From positions 920,151 to 984,150 of the forward strand of contig NZ_NJGY01000001.1 of NCBI RefSeq assembly GCF_002250505.1: a stretch of 64,000 nt of DNA, read 5' to 3'. Shown here piece after piece: positions 43,285 to 52,441 of this stretch; within the stretch, counting starts at the first letter, position 1; every line of letters starts with the position of its first letter. The stretch is from Janthinobacterium sp. PC23-8 (GTDB lineage Bacteria; Pseudomonadota; Gammaproteobacteria; Burkholderiales; Burkholderiaceae_D). The notes under the pieces are model-generated. The model had not been told where the DNA came from, did no database searches, and saw only the letters and a list, made by a program, of their open reading frames with translations. Position numbers and translations under genes: made by a program.

Positions 43285-43908
43285 ATGGTCAACCTGTCCG
43301 AACTGGAAAACGACGCGCTGATCGAAATCTTCAATATCGGCGTGGGTCACGCTGCGGCCTCCATGAGCGAGATCGTCAACGAAGAAGTCTCCATGTCGGT
43401 GCCATCGATTACCTTCCTGAACCGTGCCGACGCGGCGGACCTGCTGGGCAACAAGCGCGACGGCGACCGCATTTGCGGCGTCAGCCAGCATTACGATGGG
43501 GCGTTTGCCACCGAAGCCATCTTGATGTTTCCCGAAGATAAAAGCCTGGAAATCGTGCGCCTGATGGTGGGCGACGCCGTCCCGCTGCAGGAACTGACGG
43601 AAATGGAACAGGAGGCGATGTGCGAAATCGGCAACATCATCCTCAATTCCTGCGTGGGGACGCTGGCCAACCTGTTCGACAGCCAATTGCACGGCTCCCT
43701 GCCCATCTACCACGTGGGCACCAGCGCAGAAATCCTGTCCGTCTTCGGCGACCAGGGCGATGACGTGGTGCTGATGCTGCATATCGACTTCGTGCTGGCC
43801 AAGCACCAGATCCACGGCTATGTCGCCTTCGTGCTGAACCTGTCCGCCTTGCACGACCTGAAAGAACAGGTCAGCCGCTACCTGGCCAAGGTGTTTGGAC
43901 CGGCGTGA
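43285..43908 (+). CDS. CheC-like chemotaxis phosphatase
   Basis: A 207-residue CheC/CheX/FliY-family protein. Both phosphatase-type helices are present. The first is SELENDALIEIFNIGVGHAAASMSEI (residues 4-29, with E13 and N17) followed by a Pro; the second is EMEQEAMCEIGNIILNSCVGTLANLF around residue 106 with E114 and N117. These glutamate/asparagine pairs act in phospho-aspartate hydrolysis of CheY. Position between a CheY-like protein and a GGDEF enzyme indicates a dedicated signalling module. The start at 43285 is just 2 bp after the CheY-like stop. Confidence 0.9.
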   Translation: MVNLSELENDALIEIFNIGVGHAAASMSEIVNEEVSMSVPSITFLNRADAADLLGNKRDGDRICGVSQHYDGAFATEAILMFPEDKSLEIVRLMVGDAVPLQELTEMEQEAMCEIGNIILNSCVGTLANLFDSQLHGSLPIYHVGTSAEILSVFGDQGDDVVLMLHIDFVLAKHQIHGYVAFVLNLSALHDLKEQVSRYLAKVFGPA

Positions 43909-44897
43909 GCACCATGCCCCAAACCTTGCACCGCTTGAGCCTGCTCGAAAGCATTATCGGCGCCGTCAACCTGGGCGCTATCGTGCTCGACGACAACCGC
44001 AGCATCTTGCTGTGGAACCGCTGGCTGGAGCGCCATTCGGGATGGCAGGCCGACACCGTGCTGGGCCGCGATTTCTTCGAGGTGTTCCCCGAACTGCAGC
44101 ACAAGCGCATCGAGTCGGCCATCACCCAGGCCCTGCGCGACAACTTCCAGTCGCTGCTGTCGCAGTCGCTGCACAAGGCGCCGTTCCCGCTGTACCAGCA
44201 GGCGGCGGCGGGCAGCGAGCGGCGCGAACGCATGCAGCAGGCGGTGGCGGTCACACCGATCAGCCTGCCCGGCACGCCGCGCCACTGCCTGATCCAGATC
44301 ACCGACGTCACCATCGCCGTGGGCCGCGAAAAACTGCTGCGCGAGCAGACCATGGTGCTGCGCTCGCAAACCTTTTCGGACGGTCTGACCGGTGTCGCCA
44401 ACCGCCGTCATTTCGATGTGGCGATCGACAAGGAAATGCGGCGCGCCAGGCGCAGCGGCAGCCCGCTGTCGCTGCTGATGATCGATATCGACCATTTCAA
44501 GGACTATAACGACCAGTACGGCCACCAGCAAGGCGACACTTGCCTCAAGCAAGTAGCCGGCGCGCTGGCCGCCATGCTAAACCGTTCCGGCGATGTGCTG
44601 GCCCGCTACGGCGGCGAGGAGTTCGCCGCCATCCTGCCCGATACCGAACTGTCCAAGGCGCTGGGCCTGGCCGAGGCGATCCGCAAGGGCGTGCGCGCGC
44701 TGGCGATCGACAATGGCCAGCAGGACGGCGCGCCGCGCCCGATCACCATCAGTATCGGCGTGGCCTCCCACAGCGCTGGCGCGCCGCTGGAGATGGGCCA
44801 ATTGATCGGCGCCGCCGACCGCGCGCTGTACCGCGCCAAGGACGGCGGGCGCAATCAGGTCATCAGCAACGATTCTCCGCCGACACCGCCGGCCTGA
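43905..44897 (+). CDS. PAS-GGDEF diguanylate cyclase with I-site
   Basis: A 330-residue cytoplasmic diguanylate cyclase. The N-terminal PAS domain (about 12-145, GAIVLDDNRSILLWNRWLERHSGW) is followed by a GGDEF domain. Its active-site loop is GGEEF at residues 236-240, preceded by the inhibitory c-di-GMP site RSGD at 227-230 exactly five residues before. The enzyme should make c-di-GMP with product inhibition. The GTG at 43905 overlaps the stop of the CheC-like gene (GTGA), so translation is coupled. Redox, light or small-molecule sensing through PAS is possible but no cofactor motif is clear. Confidence 0.95.
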   Translation: MSTMPQTLHRLSLLESIIGAVNLGAIVLDDNRSILLWNRWLERHSGWQADTVLGRDFFEVFPELQHKRIESAITQALRDNFQSLLSQSLHKAPFPLYQQAAAGSERRERMQQAVAVTPISLPGTPRHCLIQITDVTIAVGREKLLREQTMVLRSQTFSDGLTGVANRRHFDVAIDKEMRRARRSGSPLSLLMIDIDHFKDYNDQYGHQQGDTCLKQVAGALAAMLNRSGDVLARYGGEEFAAILPDTELSKALGLAEAIRKGVRALAIDNGQQDGAPRPITISIGVASHSAGAPLEMGQLIGAADRALYRAKDGGRNQVISNDSPPTPPA

Positions 44898-44901
44898 CTA
44901 T

Positions 44902-44935
44902 CTGGCTTGCAAGGTGGGATCACCTTGCAAGCCAG
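44902..44935. terminator. perfect 15-bp hairpin between the convergent GGDEF and HExxH genes
   Basis: CTGGCTTGCAAGGTG and its exact complement are separated by GGAT. It begins 5 bp past the GGDEF stop and overlaps the last codons of the convergent gene. No T-run follows on either side, so it may act as a transcription barrier or RNA-end stabiliser. Both arms contain the palindrome CTTGCAAG, also seen in the hairpin at 54058. Confidence 0.65.
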
Positions 44936-45465
44936 CGCCCCGGCAGCAAAGCAGGGTTGCCGGGCGACTGCAAGAAGCCACCGAGTACCTCGCGCAAAAA
45001 AGGCAGCCTGGCCGTCATCGACGCCAGGCCCAGTTCGGTGGCGCCGAAATAGTGAGACACCAGTTCGGCCTGCTGTTCCATGTTGTAGCTGGCCAGCGTC
45101 GTGCCCCGCACGCTGCTGTCGTAGCGGTAGGCGCGCTGGCGCCAATAGCCGCCGGACAGCGCCAGCAGCAAGCCATGCCAGAGGCAGTTGTAGCCCAGCT
45201 GCCACTGCCACACATGCACCATTTCATGAATGAAGAACAGCTTGCCGCTGGCGTTCTCGCGTGAAAAATCGTCGCGGTACTGGGGCGCCATGAAATACAG
45301 GCTGCCGCGCGGCGTCATGGCCGTGTTCTGGTCCTGCAGATTGAAGGGAAGGAAGGAGCCGCACACCACGCGCACGCGCGTGTAGTCGATGGCGCCCTGA
45401 AAGACGCTGCGCGCCATGGCGGTTTCACCAGCGCTCAAGGGACGGCGAAAATCTGGCATGGGCAT
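44920..45465 (-). CDS. small HExxH protein, 'vgr-related' family
   Basis: A 181-residue protein related to short proteins annotated as vgr-related. Features include SAGETAMARSVFQGAIDYTRVRVV, AMTPRGSLYFMAPQYRDDF, a metallopeptidase-like HEMVHVWQWQLG (HExxH) and a C-terminal YNMEQQAELVSHYF. The HExxH plus the downstream Glu in EQQAE could form a zinc site. No signal peptide or full VgrG domain is present and there is no type VI secretion gene nearby. ATG 45465 is used instead of an upstream TTG. Function is unproven. Confidence 0.78.
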   Translation of the reverse strand: MPMPDFRRPLSAGETAMARSVFQGAIDYTRVRVVCGSFLPFNLQDQNTAMTPRGSLYFMAPQYRDDFSRENASGKLFFIHEMVHVWQWQLGYNCLWHGLLLALSGGYWRQRAYRYDSSVRGTTLASYNMEQQAELVSHYFGATELGLASMTARLPFLREVLGGFLQSPGNPALLPGRWLAR

Positions 45466-45480
45466 CAGCAAATGCGAAAG

Positions 45481-45506
45481 CGCGGCAAGCCGGACGGCTT
45501 GCCGCG
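45481..45506. terminator. terminator hairpin downstream of eda
   Basis: An 11-bp perfect stem (CGCGGCAAGCC / GGCTTGCCGCG, loop GGAC) lies 37 bp past the eda stop. It is only moderately followed by T residues on the minus strand. Confidence 0.65.
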
Positions 45507-45523
45507 AGGGTAAAACTTAAGCC

Positions 45524-45555
45524 GAGCGCCTAGGCGGAGCGCCTAGGCGGAGCGC
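45524..45555. repeat. 13-bp tandem duplication spanning the eda stop codon
   Basis: The unit GAGCGCCTAGGCG occurs at 45524-45536 and 45537-45549 and continues as a 6-bp partial copy. The eda stop codon (TAG, 45543-45545) lies within the second copy, and the first copy carries the same TAG pattern downstream. Each unit includes the palindrome CGCCTAGGCG. Confidence 0.85.
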
Positions 45556-46172
45556 AAACCGCTGGCTGCCTTGGCGATTTCCGTGATGCGCTCCCAGTTG
45601 CCGGCCGCGATCGCGTCTTTCGGCGTGAGCCACGAGCCGCCCACGCAGGCAACGTTTTTCAGCGCCAGGAACTGCGACGCCGTTTCCTGCGAAATGCCGC
45701 CGGTCGGGCAGAACGTCACGTCCGGCAGCGGGCCGTAGATGGCGTTCAACATGCCGATGCCGCCGGCTGGCACGGCCGGGAACAGTTTCAGTTGCAAGAA
45801 GCCGTTTTCACGCGCCGCCATCACCTCACCCGGGGTCATTACGCCAGGCAACAGCGGCAGGCCGCTGCTTTTTGCGGCGGCCACCAGCGCGCCAGTCAAA
45901 CCAGGCGAGACGCCGAACACGGCGCCGGCGTCACGCGCGGCGGCGAATTCCTCGGGACGGGTCAGGGTGCCGACGCCGACGATGGCGCCCGGCACTTCGG
46001 ACATGGCGCGGATCGCCTCCAGGCCGTGTTTGGTGCGCAAGGTAACTTCCAGCACGCGGATGCCGCCCGCCACCAGCGCGCGGGCCAGCGGTACGGCGTG
46101 TTCAGGGTCGTCGATCGCAATCACGGGGATCACGCTCGAGGTGCGCATAATTTCCAGGAGTGTCATGGTCAT
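45543..46172 (-). CDS. eda: 2-keto-3-deoxy-6-phosphogluconate aldolase
   Basis: A 209-residue KDPG/KHG aldolase cleaving KDPG to pyruvate and glyceraldehyde-3-phosphate, the last step of the Entner-Doudoroff pathway. Signatures include VIPVIAIDD, RVLEVTLRTKHGLEAI (substrate loop with the catalytic Glu), GVGTL, the Schiff-base lysine in QLKLFPAVPAGG, and CPTGGIS. The start at 46172 is 2 bp after the edd stop, giving an edd-eda operon. The 3' end contains a 13-bp tandem repeat (45524-45555), so the last residues GLRSA may vary between strains. Confidence 0.96.
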   Translation of the reverse strand: MTMTLLEIMRTSSVIPVIAIDDPEHAVPLARALVAGGIRVLEVTLRTKHGLEAIRAMSEVPGAIVGVGTLTRPEEFAAARDAGAVFGVSPGLTGALVAAAKSSGLPLLPGVMTPGEVMAARENGFLQLKLFPAVPAGGIGMLNAIYGPLPDVTFCPTGGISQETASQFLALKNVACVGGSWLTPKDAIAAGNWERITEIAKAASGLRSA

Positions 46173-46174
46173 GT

Positions 46175-48088
46175 TTATTTCCTTGCCAAAAAGTCTTCAT
46201 CGGAGCCCGGCACAGTATCGCCGACATTCTCGCCTTCGTGCAAGGGCACGGTGGTGGGAATCGGCGACGGCAGGCCGAACGTGGTGGCGCCCTCTTCCGC
46301 CGCGCTGACGGTGGAGCGGAACATCGAAAACAATTCGCGGCCCATGCCGATATGGCTGGACGACAAATCAGCGGTGACCAGCGAACGCGCATGCCAGACG
46401 TCGGCCGGCACCAGCGCTTCGAGCACGCCAGTAAAAGCATCGAGACGGATGACGTCGCCGTCGCGCACCAGGCCCAGCGGACCGCCGGCCAGGATTTCAG
46501 GCGACACGTGAATGGCCGAAGGCACCTTGCCCGACGCGCCCGACATGCGGCCATCGGTGACCAGCGCCACATGGCGGCCGGCATCCTGCAGATTGGCCAG
46601 CGCCGGCGTGAGCGCATGCAGTTCCGGCATGCCGTTGGCGCGCGGGCCCTGGAAACGCAGCACGGCGACGAAATCGCGGTCCAGCGTGCCGGCCTTGTAG
46701 GCGGCCATGAAATCTTCCTGCGAATTGAACACCAGGGCAGGCGCTTCGACGGTGCGGTGCTCGGGCTTGACGGCCGACACCTTCATCACCGCGCGGCCTA
46801 GGTTACCGGCCACCAGCACCATGCCGCCGTCCGGCGCGAACGGGTTCGAGGCCGGACGCAGCACGCTCTCGTCGGCGCTGGCGGCCGCTGCATCTTTCCA
46901 GAATACCTTGCCGTCTTCGCCCAGGAACGGCTCGGTACAGTGGGCGCGCAGGCCGTGGCCGAGGATGGTGTTGACATCGTCGTGCAACAGGCCGGCGTCC
47001 AGCAGTTCGCGGATCAGATACCCGGTGCCGCCGGCCGCATGGAAATGGTTGACGTCCGCTTCGCCATTCGGATAGATGCGCGTCAGCAGCGGCACGATGG
47101 ACGACAGTTCATTGAAGTCGTTCCAGTCGATCACGATGCCGGCCGCCTTGGCGATCGCCACCAGGTGCAGGGTGTGATTGGTCGAACCGCCGGTGGCGAG
47201 CAAGCCGACCACGGCGTTGACGATACATTTCTCGTCGACGATATGGCCGACCGGCAAGTAATTGCTGCCTTGCGCCGTGATCACGGCGGCGCGCTGGGCC
47301 GCAGCGGCCGTCAGCGCATCGCGCAGCGGCGTGTTCGGCGTGATGAAGGCGGCGCCAGGCAGGTGCAGGCCCATCACTTCCATCAGCATCTGGTTGCTGT
47401 TGGCAGTACCGTAAAAAGTACAGGTGCCGGCGCCGTGGTAGGCTTTCGATTCGCCTTCGAGCAAGTCTTCACGCGTCGCCTTGCCTTGCGCATACAGCTG
47501 GCGGATCTTGGCTTTGTCCTTGTTCGACAGGCCCGAGGTCATCGGGCCGGCCGGCACGAACACGGCCGGCAAGTGGCCGAAGTGCAGCGCGCCGATCAAC
47601 AGGCCCGGCACGATCTTGTCGCACACGCCCAGGTACAGCGCGGCGTCGAACATATTGTGCGACAGCGCCACGGCGGTCGACATGGCAATCGCGTCGCGCG
47701 AGAACAGCGACAACTCCATGCCGGGCTGGCCTTGCGTCACGCCATCACACATGGCCGGCACGCCGCCGGCAAACTGCGCCACGGCGCCCACTTCGCGCAC
47801 GGACTCCTTGATGATTTGCGGAAAGCGCTCAAACGGCTGGTGCGCCGACAACATGTCGTTGTACGACGAGACGATGGCCACCGACGGCTTTTTGTATTCT
47901 TTCAGTGCCAGTTTGTCATTGGCGGGAAAGGCGGCAAAGCCGTGCGCCAGGTTGGTACAGGCCAGCGCGCCGCGCTGCACGCCCTGGATGCGGGCGGCAT
48001 CGAGGTGCGACAGATAGGCGCCGCGCGATGGCCGGCTGCGCGCGATAATGCGCGCTGTTACGGATTCGACTACTGGATGCAGCGCCAT
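46175..48088 (-). CDS. edd: 6-phosphogluconate dehydratase
   Basis: A 637-residue Edd of the IlvD/Edd [Fe-S] dehydratase family, converting 6-phosphogluconate to KDPG. Signature 1 is [19 protein letters not shown] and signature 2 is [34 protein letters not shown] and GTGYLIREL are also typical. The Fe-S cysteines are expected at the CDG, CDK and ACTN/CT positions. AAGGA is 7 nt before the ATG at 48088; the open frame upstream to 48169 is untranslated. A HexR-like operator lies 21-43 bp upstream. The divergent gene is pgi. Confidence 0.96.
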   Translation of the reverse strand: MALHPVVESVTARIIARSRPSRGAYLSHLDAARIQGVQRGALACTNLAHGFAAFPANDKLALKEYKKPSVAIVSSYNDMLSAHQPFERFPQIIKESVREVGAVAQFAGGVPAMCDGVTQGQPGMELSLFSRDAIAMSTAVALSHNMFDAALYLGVCDKIVPGLLIGALHFGHLPAVFVPAGPMTSGLSNKDKAKIRQLYAQGKATREDLLEGESKAYHGAGTCTFYGTANSNQMLMEVMGLHLPGAAFITPNTPLRDALTAAAAQRAAVITAQGSNYLPVGHIVDEKCIVNAVVGLLATGGSTNHTLHLVAIAKAAGIVIDWNDFNELSSIVPLLTRIYPNGEADVNHFHAAGGTGYLIRELLDAGLLHDDVNTILGHGLRAHCTEPFLGEDGKVFWKDAAAASADESVLRPASNPFAPDGGMVLVAGNLGRAVMKVSAVKPEHRTVEAPALVFNSQEDFMAAYKAGTLDRDFVAVLRFQGPRANGMPELHALTPALANLQDAGRHVALVTDGRMSGASGKVPSAIHVSPEILAGGPLGLVRDGDVIRLDAFTGVLEALVPADVWHARSLVTADLSSSHIGMGRELFSMFRSTVSAAEEGATTFGLPSPIPTTVPLHEGENVGDTVPGSDEDFLARK

Positions 48089-48108
48089 GATGGATTCCTT
48101 AAAAAGTA

Positions 48109-48131
48109 TTTTGTGAAATTTTACTACAAAA
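48109..48131 (-). promoter_or_regulatory. HexR-like operator upstream of edd
   Basis: On the minus strand the site contains TTGTAGTAAAATTTCACAA with outer arms TTTTGT and ACAAAA in perfect inverted symmetry over 23 bp. The core GTAGTRAAWTTYAC is shared with sites before pgi and zwf. HexR is encoded at 54151 and is known to repress these genes in many proteobacteria. Confidence 0.75.
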
Positions 48132-48305
48132 TGGTGAGGCAGAAGCACTCTTGCTGGGGCCAACACCATAAATAAACCACATTTTTTCCGCTTTTCAATG
48201 CTTGCATGCCAGGTACCAGCTTGGCGAAAATCCTGCCTCCATTGCCTGATTCAATGGCTGTTCATGCTGAAAACCACATGATGGCGCCTGGTCTTTGATA
48301 CAAAC

Positions 48306-48320
48306 TGTAGTGAATTTACT
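48306..48320 (+). promoter_or_regulatory. HexR-like operator upstream of pgi
   Basis: TGTAGTGAATTTACT matches the consensus drawn from the edd and zwf sites; its core AGTGAATTTACT is nearly palindromic. It is about 95 bp before the pgi start within the 327-bp edd-pgi divergent region. No other gene is seen in that region. Confidence 0.65.
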
Positions 48321-48415
48321 TTTTTCTGATGTATTATTCTCATATCACCGTCGGCAGCGCCCATCGCGGGTGCGCCGCACGCCTTATAACCGAGACCAGT
48401 ATCCAGCCGACCGCC

Positions 48416-50068
48416 ATGTCCACTCCCGCCCTCACTACCCTGACCAGTTTCCAGCAATTGCAGTCCCACAGCGCCACGGTGCGCGATGTGCACCTGCGCG
48501 CATTGTTTGCCGACAATCCGCAGCGTTTTGCGCAGATGACCATCGACGCGGCCGGCCTGATGCTCGATTACTCGAAGAACCGGGTCGATGCGACCAGCAT
48601 GGCCTTGCTGATCGACCTGGCCCGCGAACGCGGCGTGGAAGCGCAGCGCGAAGCGATGTTTACTGGCGAGAAAATCAATCTTACCGAACATCGGGCGGTT
48701 CTGCACACGGCATTGCGTGCGCCGCGCGGCACCAGGCTGGTAGTCGACGGCCAGGATATCGACGCCGACGTGCACGATGTCTTGCAGCGCGTGAAAGCGT
48801 TTACCGACAAGGTGCGCAACGGCAGCTGGCTGGGCTACACCGGCAAGCCGATTTCCGACGTCGTCAATATCGGCATCGGCGGCTCCGACCTGGGGCCGAA
48901 AATGGCCTGCCTGGCGCTGCGCTCCTACGCCAACCCGGGCCTGGAAATGCATTTCGTGTCGAACGTCGACGGCCACGACATGGAAGCGACGCTGTCGAAA
49001 GTCGATCCCGAAACCACCTTGTTCATCGTGGCCTCGAAAACCTTCGTGACGGCCGAAACCATGCTCAACGCCAACACGGCGCGCGCCTGGTTGCTGCTGG
49101 AAGCGCAAGAAAAGGATCTGGCGAAACACTTCGTGGCGGTATCGACCAATGCGGCGGCCATCGTCGAGTTCGGTATCGATCCGGCCAACATGTTCCCGTT
49201 CTGGGACTGGGTCGGTGGCCGTTACTCGGTCTGGTCGTCGATCGGCCTGGCCGTGGCGCTGGCCGTCGGCTTCGAATACTTCAGCGATTTCCTGGCCGGC
49301 GCGCATGCGATGGACCAACATTTCCGTGAAGCACCGCTCGAACAGAACATGCCGGTGGTGCTGGCCATGGTCGGCTTCTGGAACCGCCAGTTCCTCGATT
49401 GCGGCTCCGTTTCCATCGCGCCGTATCACCAGGACCTCTCCCGCTTTGCGGCCTATCTGCAACAGCTGGACATGGAAAGCAATGGCAAGCGCGTCACCAG
49501 GGACGGCCAGCCCGTCGGCGTGCCGACCGGGCCCGTCATCTGGGGCGATTGCGGCACCAATGCCCAGCACGCCTACTTCCAGCTGCTGCATCAGGGCACC
49601 GACATCACGCCGATCGACTTTATCGCCGCCTTGCGCGCCACGCACGACCTGCCGGGCCACCACGACGCCCTGCTGGCCAACTGCTTCGCCCAGTCGGAAG
49701 CATTCATGACCGGCAAGACGGGCGAGGAAGTGCGCGCGGACCTGCAGGCGCAAGGCTTGCCAGTTGAACAGATCGAAGCGCTGGTGCCGCACAAGACCTT
49801 CCCCGGCAACCGCCCCAGCAACACCATTCTGATGGACCAGCTGACACCCTCGACGCTGGGCGCGCTGATCGCCCTGTACGAGCACAAGACGTTTGTCCAG
49901 GGCGTGCTGTGGAACGTCAACAGTTTTGACCAGTGGGGCGTGGAACTGGGCAAGGTACTGGCCAGGAAAATCGAGTCGGAACTGACGGGCGAGGCCCAGC
50001 CGGAACTGCACGACTGCTCGACCAATGGCCTGATTGCCCTGGCGCGCGCCGCCAAAGCCGCCTACTAA
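48416..50068 (+). CDS. pgi: glucose-6-phosphate isomerase
   Basis: A 550-residue Pgi interconverting glucose-6-phosphate and fructose-6-phosphate. Both family signatures are intact: [15 protein letters not shown] and [31 protein letters not shown] and [12 protein letters not shown] are also typical. ATG 48416 begins the conserved N-terminal helix ([25 protein letters not shown]); the in-frame upstream part (from 48329) overlaps regulatory DNA. Transcribed divergently from edd-eda, and followed after 13 bp by the lactonase gene, so they likely form an operon controlled by HexR. Confidence 0.96.
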   Translation: MSTPALTTLTSFQQLQSHSATVRDVHLRALFADNPQRFAQMTIDAAGLMLDYSKNRVDATSMALLIDLARERGVEAQREAMFTGEKINLTEHRAVLHTALRAPRGTRLVVDGQDIDADVHDVLQRVKAFTDKVRNGSWLGYTGKPISDVVNIGIGGSDLGPKMACLALRSYANPGLEMHFVSNVDGHDMEATLSKVDPETTLFIVASKTFVTAETMLNANTARAWLLLEAQEKDLAKHFVAVSTNAAAIVEFGIDPANMFPFWDWVGGRYSVWSSIGLAVALAVGFEYFSDFLAGAHAMDQHFREAPLEQNMPVVLAMVGFWNRQFLDCGSVSIAPYHQDLSRFAAYLQQLDMESNGKRVTRDGQPVGVPTGPVIWGDCGTNAQHAYFQLLHQGTDITPIDFIAALRATHDLPGHHDALLANCFAQSEAFMTGKTGEEVRADLQAQGLPVEQIEALVPHKTFPGNRPSNTILMDQLTPSTLGALIALYEHKTFVQGVLWNVNSFDQWGVELGKVLARKIESELTGEAQPELHDCSTNGLIALARAAKAAY

Positions 50069-50081
50069 ACAAAAGAGATCA

Positions 50082-50978
50082 ATGAATATTTACGAAATCA
50101 AGGTCGTCAGCGAACAAGCCATGCAGGTGGGCGAATGCCCGCTGTGGCACCCGAAGGAACAGGCGCTGTACTGGGTCGATATCGACGGGCGCGCCGTGCA
50201 CCGGCTGCATCCGGACAGCGGCAAGCAGACGCAATGGGAGATGCCGAGCGAACCGTCGGCGCTGGCCATCAACGCCGGCGGCGGCCTGATCGTGGCGCTG
50301 CGCAGCGGCTTTGCACACCTCGACACCAGGACCGGCAGCCTGGCGCACATCGCGCCGGCGCCGTTCGACATGGCCACCACCCGCTTCAACGACGGCAAGG
50401 TCGATCCCGCAGGGCGTTTCTGGGTCGGCACGATCTTCGAGCCGCGCAATGCGGATGCGGCGGAAATGTTTGTGCTGGAAAAAGGCAAGGTGCGCAGAAT
50501 CTGGTCGGGCGGCATGACGGTCTCGAATGGCCTGGGGTTTTCTCCCGACCAGCACACCATGTACCACGCGGACACCACCACCCACCGCATCGACCGTTTC
50601 GATTTCGACGCGGCCACCGGCGCCCTTTCCGCAGCGCAACCGTTCCAGCGCTTTTCCACCGATAAAAAGGCAGCGGACTATGGCGGGCGCCCCGACGGCG
50701 CGGCCGTCGACAGCGAAGGCAATTACTGGTCGGCCATGTTCGAAGGCGGCAAGATCCTGCGCTTCGCGCCCGATGGCCAACTGCTCGGTGACATCACGGT
50801 GCCGGCACGCTGCCCCACCATGGTCACCTTCGGCGGCGCCGACCTGCGCACCCTGTATATCACCACCGCCAGCCACAACCGGTCAAAAGAAGAGATCGCC
50901 GAATACCCGCTGACGGGGCATGTGCTGTCGGTCAGGGTCGATGTGGCGGGGCAGCCGGAAACGGCTTACCAGGCGTAA
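50082..50978 (+). CDS. SMP-30/gluconolactonase family protein
   Basis: A 298-residue six-bladed beta-propeller of the SMP-30/gluconolaconase/LRE family. Metal-binding residues are visible: E18 in VGECPLWH, N101 in RFNDGKVDPAGRFWVGT, N153-equivalent in SNGLGFSPD and D204 in RPDGAAVDSEGNYW. The enzyme hydrolyses aldonolactones such as gluconolactone. It lies 13 bp after pgi in a HexR-controlled cluster that has zwf and edd but no recognisable pgl (6-phosphogluconolactonase), so it may supply lactonase activity between Zwf and Edd. That role is inferred. The repeat element at 50984 follows its stop. Confidence 0.9.
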   Translation: MNIYEIKVVSEQAMQVGECPLWHPKEQALYWVDIDGRAVHRLHPDSGKQTQWEMPSEPSALAINAGGGLIVALRSGFAHLDTRTGSLAHIAPAPFDMATTRFNDGKVDPAGRFWVGTIFEPRNADAAEMFVLEKGKVRRIWSGGMTVSNGLGFSPDQHTMYHADTTTHRIDRFDFDAATGALSAAQPFQRFSTDKKAADYGGRPDGAAVDSEGNYWSAMFEGGKILRFAPDGQLLGDITVPARCPTMVTFGGADLRTLYITTASHNRSKEEIAEYPLTGHVLSVRVDVAGQPETAYQA

Positions 50979-50983
50979 CTGCC

Positions 50984-51047
50984 GGGGTCAGACCCTCAAT
51001 GCCGCTAACGCAAAATTCATTGCTAACGGGCGAGGGGGTCTGACCCC
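50984..51047. repeat. GGGGTC-bounded inverted-repeat element
   Basis: GGGGTCAGACCCTC at the left end pairs imperfectly with GAGGGGGTCTGACCCC at the right end. Two GCTAACG motifs lie between them. The same core, in GGGGTCGGA form, occurs at 27526. Such dispersed elements are typical of Oxalobacteraceae intergenic regions. It lies between the lactonase and cheV stop codons. Confidence 0.75.
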
Positions 51048-51070
51048 AGCCTTTGGAAGTTGGGTTGAAA

Positions 51071-52021
51071 TTACCGCGCCAACACCCTGCGGATCGTGTC
51101 GGCCAATTCGGCGGCCACGAACTTGGCCACATAACCATCGGCGCCCACGCCCTTGACGTGGTCTTCGTTGGTCGAGCCCGTCAGCGACGAGTGAATCACG
51201 ACCGGAATGGTGGCGAAGCGGCCGTCGTTCTTGATATTGCGGGTCAGGGTGAAGCCGTCCATTTCCGGCATTTCCAGGTCGGTCAGCACCAGCGCAACCT
51301 TGTCTTTTGCCGTCTTGCCTTCGGTCGCCGCCTGTGCGGAGATCGCCTGCAGACGCTCCCACGCTTCCTTGCCGGTCTTGGTCATGATGAAGGGCACGCC
51401 CATCGCTTCGAGGCCCTTTTCGATCAGGGAACGGGCCAGCGAGGAATCGTCGGCGGCCAGGATCACCGCGCCAGGCGGCAGGCGCACCAGCGGGCCGATG
51501 CTGCCCTTGTCGACGTCCGGGTCGCCCGATGGCAGCACATTGCGCAGGATCTGCTCGACGTCCAGCACTTGCGCCAGGCGCGTCTTGTCGGTATCGCCGT
51601 CGAGGCGGGCGATGCTGGTGACCAGGCCGCCGCCGACGCTCGATTCGGCCGACAACACCTGGTTCCATTCCAAACGCACGATTTCATCGACCTCTTCCAC
51701 AGCAAAAGCCTGCGTCGAACGGGCAAATTCCGTCACCATCAGGATCTTCAGGCCACTGCTCTTGCAGCCGACCGCCATCGGCAAGTCGATCACGGGCACG
51801 ATCTGGCCACGGATATTGACCACACCCAACATGTGCGGATGGGAACCGGCAACGGCCGTGATGGCCGGCATTTCCATGATCTCGCGCACCTTGAATACAT
51901 TGATGCCGAACAGTTCGCGGCTGGTCGAATGGTCGCTGGTGCCGAGCTTGAACAGGAACAGCTCAAATTTGTTATTGCCTGTCAGGCTGGTGCGCTCATC
52001 GATCTCTTGCATTGAATTCAT
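51071..52021 (-). CDS. cheV: chemotaxis coupling protein CheV (CheW + receiver)
   Basis: A 316-residue CheV. Residues 20-170 form a CheW domain (ELFGINVFKVREIMEMP, HMLGVVNIRGQIVPVIDLPMAVG). Residues about 188-316 form a receiver with acidic DD (LAADDSS), phospho-acceptor Asp in LVLTDLEMPEMDG and a terminal K (AKF). CheV couples chemoreceptors to the histidine kinase and adapts through phosphorylation. ATG 52021 fits with AAGGGGA upstream. It is inserted between the pgi-lactonase unit and zwf but transcribed in the opposite direction. Confidence 0.94.
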   Translation of the reverse strand: MNSMQEIDERTSLTGNNKFELFLFKLGTSDHSTSRELFGINVFKVREIMEMPAITAVAGSHPHMLGVVNIRGQIVPVIDLPMAVGCKSSGLKILMVTEFARSTQAFAVEEVDEIVRLEWNQVLSAESSVGGGLVTSIARLDGDTDKTRLAQVLDVEQILRNVLPSGDPDVDKGSIGPLVRLPPGAVILAADDSSLARSLIEKGLEAMGVPFIMTKTGKEAWERLQAISAQAATEGKTAKDKVALVLTDLEMPEMDGFTLTRNIKNDGRFATIPVVIHSSLTGSTNEDHVKGVGADGYVAKFVAAELADTIRRVLAR

Positions 52022-52340
52022 TATTTCCCCTTGAGCCGTCTTGTTGTCCGTGATTGAAGTCCCCTTGCCGCGCGCTTTCATGACTGAAGGCGTGGTACGG
52101 TAGTGTCGGAAGGCGGATTCGGGGCATGGCCGACGCTACAGCGCAGTATTTCGTCGCCAACATGGTAGCCAGCGTTTTATGCCGATTATACGGTCAATTT
52201 ATTTCTTTAAAGTTACTTAAATTAGTTCAAGGGCTTTACGGCGGCTTTTCTTGTCGGTGTTGTTGCTACAGCGCAAATCCACACCGTTGCGGGCGAAAAT
52301 TTCCCCGGCAATCATGGCCTTCCTGGAATCCATGATGCTG

Positions 52341-52368
52341 TGGCAAGTGCAGCGCACCGGCCTATAAT
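52341..52368 (+). promoter_or_regulatory. zwf promoter candidate
   Basis: TGGCAA (52341-52346) and TATAAT (52363-52368) are separated by 16 bp. The start would be near 52375, just before the HexR-like sites, fitting repression by roadblock. Confidence 0.5.
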
Positions 52369-52393
52369 GCGATAGTGGCGGCATGAAACACAA

Positions 52394-52441
52394 TGTAGTA
52401 AAATTTCTTGCAATTGCCAGTTCTACGTAGTAAATTTACAC
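52394..52441 (+). promoter_or_regulatory. tandem HexR-like operators upstream of zwf
   Basis: TGTAGTAAAATTTCTTG (52394-52410) and GTAGTAAATTTACAC (52427-52441) both match the core of the edd and pgi sites. A third, degenerate copy ATGAATTTACAGTAG follows at 52443-52457. The regulator gene is downstream at 54151. Confidence 0.72.

Noticed and set aside
52190-52240. sigma-28 flagellar promoter for cheV
   Set aside because: TAAAG and GCCGAT-like elements occur but not in the correct order and spacing on one strand.
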